Part shown: positions 1 through 11,300 of the stretch, one piece after another
Position numbering within the stretch: the first letter of the stretch is position 1
Layout of the letters: each line of letters begins with the position of its first letter
NCBI GenBank assembly: GCA_030844895.1
Contig: CM061227.1
Span: 112,026,238-112,090,237 of the forward strand
Length of the DNA stretch: 64,000 nt
From: Ambrosia x helenae
Lineage: Eukaryota > Streptophyta > Magnoliopsida > Asterales > Asteraceae
Reading direction: 5' to 3'
Position numbers and translations under genes: made by a program
The notes under the pieces: generated by a model
What the model was told of the DNA's origin: nothing
Databases searched by the model: none
What the model saw: the letters and a program-made list of their open reading frames with translations, nothing else

Positions 1-84
1 AAGGATCATGGATGGGTTTAAGCACTTCAAGATTCACGAATTCAAGTAAACAGAATATCGAACCTTATTAGTAGTCATTCTTAT

Positions 85-128
<44 letters not shown>

Positions 129-1866
129 TGGTGATTGTATGATACTTACATACGTTACTCTTATTTTATGTATTCGCAGCAAGCATCCAGATTATTATCG
201 TCAACTAGCAGAAAAACAAGAACCAAAGGTAGCTATAGTATTATAAATCGATCATGCAAATTAATTAATAACTCTTTCAATATTTACAATTTTGAGTTGT
301 TTAGTTTTTTAATAAATATTCGAAATGATGCAGTTTCTGATCTTTGCTTGTTCCGACTCCCGAGTTTCCCCTACTAACATCTTGAACCTACGACCTGGGG
401 AAGCTTTCATGGCTCGCAATATTGCCAACATGGTCCCTGAGTTTAATAAGGTTGTTACTCCTTCAGTTAAAAATCAATGTTCCAACGACATATTTCCTCT
501 CACTTTTATTAATGTTTTAAGGAATTAAACTTTACGACACATTAAAATCAATGTTGCAAAAGTCGCTAGGCGATCCTAGTCAGCTGACTGGGGAGTTGGG
601 TGTACTCGGAGTACTCGGGGAATACCCGGGGAGTACTCGGACCTGATAAATATAAAGAAAATTAATTATTGGATATAATATATATGTCAAAATAAGCATA
701 ATTCATGTCAAATACGCATGTTTTTTTAAAAATACATGTTTAAAATTCTAATTTTTCCGAGTACAAGGCCGGGTAGGCTGAGTACAGAGCCGAGTTGGGC
801 TGGGTAGGACGAAGATGACTGATTTTGACCACTGAGTACAGGGCCGAGTTGACCGAATACAAGGCCGAGTTGGCCGAGTAGCCCGAGTTTGACCGCCGCC
901 GACTAGTTTGGCCGAGTAGGAGAAAGTTGCCTCGAAGGGGTTCCGAGGACCGAGTACAAAGCCTTGGAATCCGACTTTTACAAACACTGATTAAAATATT
1001 GATATTTAGACATATCCTATAAGAAATTTTTAAAAATTGTTAACCAGGGGAGGAACCAAAGGGTATCAATGTCAAGAGGGTCCATTTTCGACCTTGGTTA
1101 CGAGAATTTGTTGGACCCATTACAATTGTATATGGTAGTGAAAAGACATTATGATCATGACCACTCAACTAAAAAGTTTAACAGTTAATTTATGTTGGTT
1201 GTGCGCGTAGGTTAATCATGCTGGAGTTGGTGCAATAATTGAATATGCAATCTTATCTCTCAACGTTGAGGTTATTGTGGTGATTGGACACAGTCGATGT
1301 GGTGGAATCGAACGACTAATATCACTTCCTGATGATGAAACCTCTTAGTAAGTATATTTATTTTATCTTTGTTATGTTATTCTTTGTCACAAATAAATGA
1401 CCCAAAGAACAACTTAAGTATATATATAAGTGATCATCAAACGAAAGAGTTAAGTTTGATCATTAGTACGTAAAACATATAGCAATAATTATTTGCATGA
1501 TCTGAAGTGACTTCATAGATGATTGGGTTAGCATCGGTGAACCTGCCAAAGCAAAGGTGATCGCTGAGTATCCTGAAGCAACAGGCGATGAGCTCCAAAC
1601 ACTGGTTGAAAAGGTGAGATCTCTTGGAACACTAGTTTAACAACTTATTAACAAACGTTAACATATTTCAACTATGTGATTTGTATATATCTATGTAGGA
1701 GTCGGTGATGAACTCGCTACGAAACCTGCTCTCCTACCCTTACGTTGAATCTGGAGTAGCAAATAATACACTTAAATTATTGGGTGGACACTATGATTTT
1801 GTTTGTGGAAAATTTAAAATACTTGAAGATGATGATATCAAACAAGCAATCAACATACAAAAATGA
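1..1866 (+). CDS. Beta-carbonic anhydrase, 3' part of gene (5' end outside window)
   Basis: Reversible hydration of CO2 to bicarbonate by a plant-type beta-class zinc enzyme. Exons read by eye: 2-45, 180-228, 334-450, 1211-1347, 1508-1613 and 1699-1866, stop TGA at 1864-1866. All introns are GT-AG and the phases join cleanly into 206 residues. Exon 3 carries the zinc cysteine and Asp-Arg pair in ACSDSRV, followed by GEAFMARNIANMVP. Exon 4 carries the His and Cys zinc ligands in GHSRCGGIERL. Exon 5 encodes DDWVSIGEPAKAK and exon 6 YPYVESGV and GGHYDFVCG. No stop or frameshift is seen, so the gene looks functional. The first exon(s), any transit peptide and the promoter lie before the window, so the compartment cannot be judged. 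The C-terminus after GGHYDFVCG is short and acidic, ending INIQK, unlike the longer chloroplast isoforms. An AATAAA near 2063 is a possible polyadenylation signal. Confidence 0.93.
87..127. repeat. Poly(T) tract in carbonic anhydrase intron 1
   Basis: About 41 consecutive T in the first visible intron, ending roughly 50 bases before the acceptor at 178-179. It could act as an over-long polypyrimidine tract or be the tail of an old retroposon in reverse orientation. Its length is prone to sequencing error. Confidence 0.9.
549..989. mobile_element. Non-autonomous hAT element (MITE) in carbonic anhydrase intron
   Basis: A 441-bp element with imperfect terminal inverted repeats, CAATGTTGCAAAAGTCG on the left and CAGTGTTTGTAAAAGTCGG as the reverse complement of the right end. 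It is bounded by a perfect 8-bp target duplication, ATTAAAAT, at 541-548 and 990-997. The 8-bp duplication and the CAxTGTT ends fit the hAT superfamily. The interior contains many GAGTAC or CCGAGT sub-repeats in both orientations and no coding capacity. It sits in the 760-bp intron between exons 3 and 4. Confidence 0.88.
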
Positions 1867-2415
1867 TTCACAAGTATTGTCGTCCTTCTTCTTCATGTTC
1901 CGTTAAGATCAACTACCTTCGTTGTATGCCAAAATAAGCACAATGCATGTGCAGTTGAATAAACTCGTCGTCTTTTACAATAATTTGTGGTGTTTAATTT
2001 ATTCCATTGGGATGAGGTCAATGTCATCCTCTTGTATCATTGTAAAATATTCAAAAGATTATAAATAAAGTTGAATGGTTTGTCTTGTTATGTGTCACGT
2101 TTATTTTATGTATGTTTTAATATATTCACTTTTATTATAACGAGCATCGGATTAATTAGCAACGACAGGTTAGCACCTAAGGGTGAGAATAGGTGCGATA
2201 ATGGAGAAGGAACATGCAGTGACTGGATCTAAAAGAGCGAGGCACATTGCTTGTATTCAAAATTATTAAAAATATTGACCTATACTGCCAGCATAACATA
2301 AGGTAGGTTAATTCATCAAAATAGTAAAGTTCCTTGTTAATTCAATTCGTTGGTAATAACTTACGGAAACACATCTTGTTAATTCGTCGGTAATCACTAA
2401 TCTGTAAGTGATTAA

Positions 2416-3369
2416 TATCCGTTGTGGCCCGCGAGCAGCCTGCCGCGAGCCACAATCTTTTCTACGTGGATCGCTTGGCCCATAGCAACTCCAAGTGACC
2501 GTTGGCGCGAGCGAAGCCAAGCAAGCTAGCTCGCGTGACCTAGCGAGGCCACATTAAAAAAACTAGCCGTTGGCTGCCAGCCAACAGTCGAATTTTGAAG
2601 GCCTATATATATATATGGTGCAACACTAATTTTTCTACCAAAAAATATTATCAATTTTCCATCTTCAAGTTTATAAAAAAATGGCAAACCAAAACCCAAA
2701 TCTAAATCTAATCCCGCCCCCACTAAACCGTGTATGACCACCAATCTAGAACATGGAGGACGAACTCGCCTTGGTCAATACTTATATTGCTATTCAAGAG
2801 CAAAGGAGGAATGGAGCGAACGAAAAGTTTTTTGGAAAGTGTTTGTCACAAGATTCAATGAACAAATGGGTGAAAACAATCGTTCAACGGACGCAATATA
2901 TGGAAAGTATGTATCTTTAAAGTCGAAGTGCACAATGTTTGAGCGATTCTTCGTAAATGCGGTGAACGACAATCCGGGTTTAAAGGAAGATGAAGCAATT
3001 GAAGAAGCTCGTAACCAATACCAAAACATACACAATGATAACTACCCGAGGGTTGAGGTTTGGAGAGCTATGAGAGGACGATTTCTAATATAGTCGCGTT
3101 TCTACTATTTGTTTATGTTTTTAAATAATGGATTGATGTTATTTTATGTTTTTTTTATGTAACGTTTATTTTAATATTTATGCAATGTAGTGTTTTATAA
3201 AAAAAAATACAAAACATAAAAAAAAAACATGATAAAGTCATCTCTCACATTGAGTCACAACATGATCTAGTAAGCAGAATTGAAACTTTAGCCAGTGTCA
3301 TGTTAGCGCCAAGTTGTTCTGTTTTAATATGATAAAGTCTTCGCTAGAGGTAGGCGACAACGGACAGTC
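2416..3369 (+). mobile_element. PIF/Harbinger-derived insertion in copy A
   Basis: Copy B lacks this block. There GATTAATTTTAATAATAAGTC runs straight through, so about 950 bp is an insertion in copy A. TAA lies at both borders (2413-2415 and 3370-3372), and the near-terminal inverted motif CCGTTGTGGCC / CCGTTGTCGCC is present. A 3-bp TAA duplication is typical of PIF/Harbinger. Inside are a TATA-like run at 2602-2614 and a decayed MYB/SANT-like reading frame. The exact ends are uncertain by a few bases. Confidence 0.6.
2753..3093 (+). pseudogene. Broken MYB/SANT-like protein of a Harbinger-type element
   Basis: A candidate start at 2753 opens MEDELALVNTYIAIQEQ. After a frame change near 2800 the reading continues as WSERKVFWKVFVTRFNEQMG, then STDAIYGKYVSLKSKC, and ends ...VWRAMRGRFLI with a stop at 3091-3093. 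The spacing of tryptophans and the FW...F...R...I..KY pattern recall the trihelix/MYB-like DNA-binding protein encoded beside Harbinger transposases, or plant genes derived from it. This is recognition of a pattern, not a database hit. The frameshift means one continuous protein cannot be made, so I call it a pseudogene. The 3' part alone is still open for 119 codons. No transposase is seen. Confidence 0.5.
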
Positions 3370-4249
3370 TAAGTCAACTAATTCAATGTGAATGGGCTCG
3401 TAGTGTATTGTTCTAGACTATAACAAGTCATATTTAAAGAGAACCGTTACTCTCTTCTATAGGTGGACGATGAAGTCCATCTCTAGTTATTACAAGTGAT
3501 TAAACAGTTAAAATATATGGATGTCCGGTCACCATTTTTTTTCTTTTGTGTTGGTTGGTGCGTCAGTGACCTGTGAGGCCTCCGAAGCTTGATAGAGTCA
3601 AAGAGACAATTATCGTATATAAATATTTGCCTCTTATTATTTAAACTTCTATTCAAACCGTGCATATAATAAAATTATGTAACTCAAATAATTAAGTAAT
3701 GTTTATGCAATCTTTCTAATGACCTTGTGGACTATTTCGAATAAAATAAATCCAAGGGTATTTAAATGAGTTAACAAATCACAAGGGGTGGAAGAGATCA
3801 AAGAAACGACATTCTGGTGGGTCACGAGAAGAACAAAGATGAGAAATATAATGTACGAACAGTGGTGCAACTTTGCAGGGTTTTAATTCAGTTTTTGTTT
3901 TGGTCTGTTATAGTCATATTCCATGTTGTGTTTGTTATTGGTGCTGTATGTAGGACTATTAATTTTGCCTTTTTGGGAGAATTCACAAAACTTTTTTGTG
4001 TAAGTGGTGGGTGTGTGAGTTGTATTTATGTTTTAGGTGTTTCCGCAAGCTGAGCTTGCGAAATTATCCTAGGTGGACAAAGGGTCGAACGGATAAAGGG
4101 ACTTAGTGGCACGGTGAGATGAAACTGATTGAAAGTGAGTAGGATTAATCCGTAGGGTTGGGTTATTCTACAAAGGCTACAAAAAATGAGAAGGGTGAGA
4201 AACCACTAGAAGATGACATGTGTCCAAAGGATTAACAAGTGGGAGGGGT
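3370..4249. other. Non-coding flank, no gene seen
   Basis: This is the rest of duplication copy A and then unique sequence. A hairpin CGCAAGCTGAGCTTGCG lies at 4044-4060, and a similar motif recurs at 5378-5393. I see no gene, RNA or complete element here. Confidence 0.5.
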
Positions 4250-5183
4250 AATTTTGTCAAAAACATATGCACATGCAAGTCACATGCCATTTTCACCTTC
4301 ATTTTTAAATGCCCGTAACTTTTTTATATGTCATCCGTTTTTAAAAAAAAAATTATACCATAAAATTGAGCGTCTTTTTATCTTTAATATGAGTACCATA
4401 TTGCTATACTTTTGAAAAAAAAATCAAAACCCACTTGCGTAAGACACAATGAAATATAAAACACAATGGAATGTAAAACACAATGAACACCAATTAAGTA
4501 TAGGGTATAAAACACAATCAAGAGTCTAGTAAAACACAATGGACGACATACTAAAGACAAAATGAATAGAAGACTAAAACACAATGAATACTTTTGAAAA
4601 AAAAATTGAAAACCCAGTTGCGTAAGACACAATGGATGACATACGAAAGACACGATGAACAGAAGACTAAAATACAATGAATACTTTTGAAAAAAAAAAG
4701 TTAAAAACCCAAATGTGTAAAACACAATGGACGACATATAAAAGACACAATGAACAGAAGACTTAAACACAATGAATAATAGACTCTACACAATGAACAA
4801 CATAATAAAACACAATGTACATCTAAATACAAAACTCATTTGCGTAAAACACAATTAAAAGCATACTAAAAACACAATGGACAAAGTTAAATCATGTGTA
4901 GACTAAAAAAACATAAATAACATATTTATAAAGCACACATGCATACTATAACACAATGAACGATCAGAAAGACACAACGGAGAAGAAAACCCATTTAGCA
5001 CAAAAAAAAAATTTCAATTTTAATGTAGCAATGTGGTACTCATATTAAAGATAAAAAAACGCTCGTTAATATGGTGAAATTTTTTTGAAAAAAAAAATGT
5101 CGTATGAAAAAGTTATAGACGTTTTAAAATGATGGGGGGAATTGACATGTGCATTGCATGTGGAGAGAAAAGTCAACAAATGT
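4250..5183. mobile_element. Fold-back element with an internal ACACAATG array
   Basis: The two ends are long imperfect inverted repeats of at least 120 bp. For example, TCTTTAATATGAGTACCATA at 4380-4399 pairs with its complement near 5033-5053, and both arms extend out to GCACATGCAA / TTGCATGTGC. Between them, from about 4445 to 4985, lie roughly twenty irregular copies of an ACACAATG-centred unit. The arms resemble sequence near 17,880-18,000, 53,045-53,175 and 63,310-63,400, so the terminal module recurs in the window. The target duplication was not resolved and no protein is encoded. Confidence 0.6.
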
Positions 5184-5550
5184 GGTTTTCCTTTTATGCA
5201 CTTCCTCTAATTTATTATTTATTCTTTTCAAACAATCTAATCTCAACCCTTCAAATATATGATCAATGGATCACAATCCTTCTCACCCTTCCTAGAAAAA
5301 GTATTTTGTGTATTTGATCCTAACCCTTAATCCGTAATCTTAGATTGTGGAAATCTGTCAAAGTGTTTAAATCCACAAGCTGAGCTTGCTCCATCAACTT
5401 CATTTCAACAACATTAATCCAATGAAAGGAATATTTAATACAGGCCCATCCTCATAATTATGTCATCTCCACAGTCATAACTCATAACCATCGCATCTCT
5501 AGTTTCCTCCATAGTCGTAACCAAGGCCATCTAAGAACACTGTAACCTAC
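5184..5550. other. Non-coding spacer before the Gypsy element
   Basis: AT-rich sequence with no coding signal. It ends in CCTAC (5546-5550), the target duplication of the Gypsy element that follows. Confidence 0.5.
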
Positions 5551-8178
5551 TGTCACACCCTCAAAATCCACTTGCGGAGTTTTACCGCGAGGCGCATGAC
5601 AAACCAGGATCCAAACCAACGATCACAATAAACAAGTCTAACATGAACATAATGCAATTTCAAAACAATGTTTAAAATCCCCGTTTACAGCGGAAGCTTA
5701 TTCAAAACAATTATTCAATATTAAACCAATGTTCAACGTTTGTAAAACCATGCAACTCTAACTAGACGCCGTGCAGACGCGTGCGCCCTAGTTCCATTGT
5801 GCTACCTTAGCGACCTGAGAAAACATGTAAAAGTTTACGTCAGCACAAAAATGCTGGTGAGTTTACAGGTTTTGTATCCAAGTACCAAGTCCACCTGTCC
5901 ATACTATAATAAATCGAAAACCAGTATACGCTAGCTAGGCGTACGTTTTGTTACTACCACGATTGGAAAACCATTACTAACGCGAATACCAAAAGTATGC
6001 CCGATGTATGTTCCTGTTGTTCCTGTTGTTCCTGTTTGAGACAATATGCACTCGCCCGGCCCTCCAAGCCGACGAGCGGGGTTGGTCACTCCCAATAGCG
6101 CTATTCACATTTCCCCGTTGTGCAAACCCGCACATTCATGGTTCCCCCCGGGACTTCCAAAGATCGTGTAGTACACAGTGTAAACCCATAGTATGACAGT
6201 AATTACCAAATAATCGTTTTAACACATGTTTTCTCCCCCGAAAAGTGTAAACCAGTTTAAAAGAGGGGCCGTAAACTCACCTTAACGTGCAAGCAAAGAA
6301 TCCGAACAGCAAGCAATATATGCTACCGACACCCTAATAACAGTGTCGCTTAGTGAGTATAGGCGTAATATCATTACCCATATAACTCGTTTGTCCAAGG
6401 CGTTTTAAATGTTCAAAAAGTGTGTATGCGACGCCTAGTGATTCTACATGCAATAGTAAACCCTACGGACCCGTTGGTGAATACGTTGGTTACAATTAGT
6501 TTCTACATTCCGTATGTGTCTCAGACAAGTGTACTTCAGTTACATGTCAAATCCATACCACCTAAGACCTCAATTAATCACAGAAGCACATAATACACAA
6601 TCTGTGTTTTCGGGACAGATTGTGCGCCATCAAAACGAATTTATTTAAAATAGCAATTCAGTGAGTTAACCTCCCAAATTTTTACTGAATTTACTTTGGG
6701 ATTCACTCGACAATACCTATTTTTGTTTTGTCTCAATTCTAAACACAAAAATTATGAAAATTCGTACAACACAGCTAGGTCCAGAAAATCTCCTCAACAG
6801 GTCAGTTTAGTAGTAAAATTCTTAAAAATTGTGTATTCATCCAAACGAGATGAATCCACTTGGAAAAGCTCTATTTTTCCAGTATTGACCTACTGTAAAA
6901 ATTTCATAATCTAATTCCTTGTAAATCTCAAGTTATGACCAATTAAAGTTAACCCAATTTACAAATCCGAAAATCTGATATGACCCCTAATCAATTAAAA
7001 TTCCAAAAACGACTCAAACGACGTCCAAATTCGATGGTTTTGCCCATTATGAAAAGCTAAGACCTTGTACGTTACAATCATGCAAAGAATCGATCAAACC
7101 AATTATTTTCAAGCCACGAAACAGACCCTACAAGTCGACTTTCAGAATCTGTCCAGATTCTGATCGTACAATATTATCAATTATATCAAACCCTAGTTGC
7201 ATATTATCAATCAATAATACCTAATAATCATCATACAACTTTCCTAATACCTATTCCCATCAGATCCTATTATCAACCATGTCAAGATCAAAGCTTTTAG
7301 GATCAAAACACCAATAACTTGCGCAACAAGCATCCTATGATGTTACTACGCGTTTATTAATAGGTTTAATCCGTTTAATCTTCAAAAAGACTCATGTTTT
7401 AATGTTTATTAAATCCAATCAGACCTGGACAAACTTGTTATAGGATTTTTACAATAAAACATAAAGTAAAAAGCGTAAGAAATCATGAGTTATACCCTTA
7501 GCTCTTCAAATCAATCAATCGCGCGCCTTGGAGCCTCCCAATTGATGATCTTGAGCCTTAGCAGGAGTTTTTGGAGTGAAATATTCGTGTGGGGCAGTAA
7601 GGGGGCGATTAGGGTTGAGTATGAGGGCTGCATGGGAGTTAAGGATGTTTAAATACGAGTTTGAGGCGGTTTAAACCCGTCAGTGCCCTTCGAGCGGCCG
7701 CTCGGAGCCTGTGAGCGGCCGCTCACAGGTCCGGGTGGCGCGCTTTTGCCTCGTTTCGCCTCCCGACGCGTTATCCTTCGACGTTTTCGTTGTTACGGAC
7801 CATAACAAGTGTAACCCCATGCGTTAAGACCCTAATCAACCTCACGCTCCACTTTTAATAATTTTTATTAACGTGTTCGGTTTAGGTTCACATAATCACG
7901 TATGGTTTTCACATAAGTTTGTCAGATATCACCGAGACACATAAGTTTGTTATTCACCAACGTCCGAGGTTCACTAATCATGAAATCACATGTTAACTCA
8001 CACAAGGAGTCAGAACCCGACCCACACAAGGAGTCAAAGCATCTCATAACCCGAGATAATGCTCGTATGTCCTATCTAGCTATCTAGATAACCCTCGTTA
8101 AGTATAATATACGCGTGACTCGCTAAGGTAGACTTTAATCTAGACCATGTTGTTAACCAGAATTTGCCGGGTGTCACA
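5551..8178 (-). repeat. Gypsy LTR (3' LTR in element orientation)
   Basis: 2628 bp, beginning TGTCACACCC and ending GGGTGTCACA, that is TG...CA. It is a near-perfect direct repeat of 13,533-16,159. A block at 7690-7735 holds two GC-rich palindromes, CGAGCGGCCGCTCG and TGAGCGGCCGCTCACA. Short open frames at 6008-6196 and 6696-6914 recur identically in the other LTR and are not regarded as genes. Confidence 0.96.
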
Positions 8179-8200
8179 TCATCCCCACGTTAAAAGAATT
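8179..8200 (-). other. Polypurine tract of the Gypsy element
   Basis: On the minus strand AACGTGGGGATGA runs directly into the LTR start TGTGACACCC. This is the expected priming site for plus-strand DNA synthesis. The same AACGTGGGGATGA stands before the LTR at 36,646. Confidence 0.75.
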
Positions 8201-8338
8201 TTCGTCCCGAAAATTGCACAAGTACAGAAAGAACAAAAGAAATAACGAAGGAAGCAAAACAAAAAGATAGATACCAAGAGAGAGATTTACCCGAGTTGTC
8301 ACATCATCCCCACGTTAAAAGGAATCTCGACCCGAGAT

Positions 8339-11300
8339 TCATTCAGCTGCCGAAGAGACATGTCTCGACTCGAACGCTTCCTTAGGAAAGAGATGAGGAT
8401 ACTTAGACTTCATCTGATCCTCCCGTTCCCATGTATATTTCGGTCCCCGGTTCGAGTTCCACCGAACCTTAACGATACGAATCTTGCTGTGACGTAGGCT
8501 ACGAATCTTGTAATCCAGAATCTCCACAGGTTCTTCCACAATCCGAAGACGATCATCAACCTTGATCTCTTCCAGTGGAACGATGAGAGACTCGTCAGCC
8601 AGACACTTCTTCAAGTTTGACACGTGGAAGACGTTATGTACGTTACCGAGCTCCGTCGGTAAATCAAGACGATATGCCACCGGTCCAATCCGTTCCAGGA
8701 TCGTAAATGGTCCGACATACCGTGGATTGAGTTTGCCACGCTTCCCAAAGCGTATGACGCCCTTCCACGGTGAGACTTTTAGAAGTACCTTGTCATTGAC
8801 TTGGAATTCCAGTGGTTTGCGACGCTGATCAGCATAACTCTTTTGCCGGTCCCGTGCCGCCGCCAACCGATTTCGAATCTGTACGATCTTTTCCGAAGTT
8901 TCGTACACTAGTTCAGGCCCAGTGAGTTGACTCTCACCCACTTCAGCCCAGCAAAGAGGAGAACGGCATTTCCGTCCGTACAGTGCCTCGAACGGAGCCG
9001 CCTTGATGCTCGTGTGATAACTATTGTTGTACGAGAATTCTACTAACGGTAGATGAGCTTCCCAACCCTTGCCAAAATCGATCACACACGCCCGCAGCAT
9101 GTCTTCTAAAGTTTGAATCGTACGCTCACTCTGACCGTCAGTCTGTGGATGGTAAGCCGTACTCATGTCTAGTTGGGTACCCAAAGCCTTGTGCAAAGAC
9201 TTCCAGAAGTGAGAAGTAAAATGGGAGTCACGATCCGAGATAATAGAAACTGGTACCCCGTGCTTAGAAACGACCTCCTTCAAATAAAGACGAGCCAAAC
9301 GATCCATGGTGTCGGTCTCCTTAATAGCAAGAAAATGAGCTGATTTCGTCAACCGATCGACAATCACCCATATCTTGTCGTTCCCGCTTGGTGATTTAGG
9401 AAGTTGTGTGACAAAATCCATAGTAATCCGTTCCCATTTCCATTCCGGAATTTCAGGTTGTTGCAGGAAACCTGACGGTTTCTGGTATTCCACCTTGACC
9501 TTAGCACAGGTCAAGCATTTACTCACGTATGAGGCTATGTCCGACCTCATGTTTGGCCACCAGTAAAGCACCTTCAGATCTTGGTACATCTTATCCGAAC
9601 CAGGATGAATAGAATACCGGGACTTATGAGCCTCATCAAGGACAAGCTCCCGTAGTCCCCCGAACAAAGGAACCCATATACGTTCTGCGAAATAGTGCAG
9701 GCCATCAGGCCTTCGCTCTAGGTGCTTGTCGGCACCGTGCATGGTTTCAGCTTTAAGGTTTTCCTCCTTCAAAGCTTCCAACTGGGCAGAAAGGAGTTGA
9801 TCAGGTAACGACGAATGGATGGTGAGCTGCAACGCCCGAACGCGACGAGGTTTAGTAGATTCCTTCCTGCTCAAGGCGTCTGCTACAACATTCGCCTTGC
9901 CAGGATGGTACTTAATAGCACAATCATAGTCGTTCAACAGTTCGATCCAACGGCGTTGCCGTATGTTCAAGTGTTGTTGGTCGAAAATGTGTTGGAGACT
10001 CTTGTGATCGGTGTAGATGGTGCATTTGGTACCGTACAAGTAATGTCTCCAAATTTTCAACGCGAATACCACGGCACCCAACTCCAAATCATGAGTGGTG
10101 TAGTTCTTCTCGTGCACCTTGAGTTGAAGAGAAGCATACGCGATCACTTTCTCGCGTTGCATCAACACGCAACCGAGACCATGAATAGAAGCATCACAGT
10201 AAACAACGAAATCATCAGGACCCTCAGGTAAAGACAAAATAGGAGCAGAACACAGTTTAGATTTCAGTTCTTCAAACGCTGACTCTTGTGGTTCACCCCA
10301 GTCGAATTTCCTATCCTTCTGAGTGAGAGTGGTGAGGGGTTGAGCAATCTTCGAGAACCCCTGAATGAAACGACGATAATAGCCCGCAAGGCCTAGGAAT
10401 TGCCGCACCTCAGTTGGCGTCTTTGGTGCTCCCCAGTCCTTGATCGCTTCGATCTTAGCTGGATCGACATGAATCCCTAGTTCATTGACCACATGTCCTA
10501 GGAATTGAACTTCGCGTAACCAAAAGTCACACTTTGAGAACTTGGCGTAAAGTTGTTCCCGTCGCAAGAGTTCCAAAACTAACCGCAGATGTTCCCCGTG
10601 TTCGGTCTCGTTCTTCGAGTAGATCAGAATGTCATCAATAAATACAATGACGAATTTATCCAGATATGGTTTACAGACGCGGTTCATCAAGTCCATGAAA
10701 ACCGCTGGTGCGTTCGTGAGACCGAAAGGCATGACCAAGAATTCGAAATGGCCATAACGTGTTCGAAAAGCAGTCTTCGCAACGTCAGCCTCCCTGACGC
10801 GTAGCTGGTGATAACCGGACCTCAAATCGATCTTGGAATAATAACTAGAACCCTGAAGCTGGTCGAATAGATCATCAATACGTGGAAGAGGATAACGGTT
10901 CTTGATGGTCAATTTGTTCAGTTCTCTGTAGTCTACGCATAATCGGAAACTCCCATCCTTCTTCTTAACAAATAGAATTGGGGCTCCCCAAGGGGAAGAA
11001 CTTGGCCGGATGAAACCCTTGTCCAAGAGTTCCTGTAACTGACTGGACAATTCCTGCATCTCGGGAGGTGCAAGACGATAGGGGGCCCGAGCAATAGGAG
11101 CAGCTCCCGGTACGAGGTCGATACCGAACTCAACCTGACGATGGGGAGGAAGACCAGGTAAATCATCGGGAAACACATCAGGAAACTCGCGTACAACCGG
11201 AATATCGTCGATCTTCTTCTCATCACCAGAGGAAACAGATAAAAGCGCCAAAACGGCTGGATAACCCTTTCGAAGACACTTAAGGGCTTTCATGCTAGAG

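Larger units (their letters stand above)
1662..3956. repeat. Segmental duplication, copy A (carbonic anhydrase 3' end and flank)
   Basis: From the last intron of the carbonic anhydrase gene to about 3956, the sequence matches 16,223-22,992 in the same orientation once the insertions are set aside. Shared landmarks are exon 6, the AGGTTAGCACCTAAGGGTGAG block (2170 and 16,510), the block near 3483-3665 (matching 17,010-17,192) and TTCTGGTGGGTCACGAGAAG (3812 and 22,848). Copy A keeps the stop codon and 3' untranslated region and has an uninterrupted GAAGA site at 3791-3795, where copy B holds the Copia element. No host gene other than the carbonic anhydrase end is visible in it. Confidence 0.85.

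Noticed and set aside
4384..4770. Minus-strand open frame rich in Cys/Phe/Leu
   Set aside because: It is a translation of the ACACAATG array and shows repeat periodicity only.
4044..5393. Palindromes CGCAAGCTGAGCTTGCG and CAAGCTGAGCTTGC, considered as Helitron 3' hairpins
   Set aside because: No CTRR followed by T lies at the right distance on either strand, and no TC end was found. Similar GCAAxTGGGCTTGCC motifs at 33,855 and 33,985 also fail this test.
6008..6914. Short open frames in the Gypsy LTRs (also 13,989-14,895 and, reversed, 39,446-39,685)
   Set aside because: They lie in LTR regulatory sequence and lack any recognisable protein feature. Their conservation follows from LTR identity.
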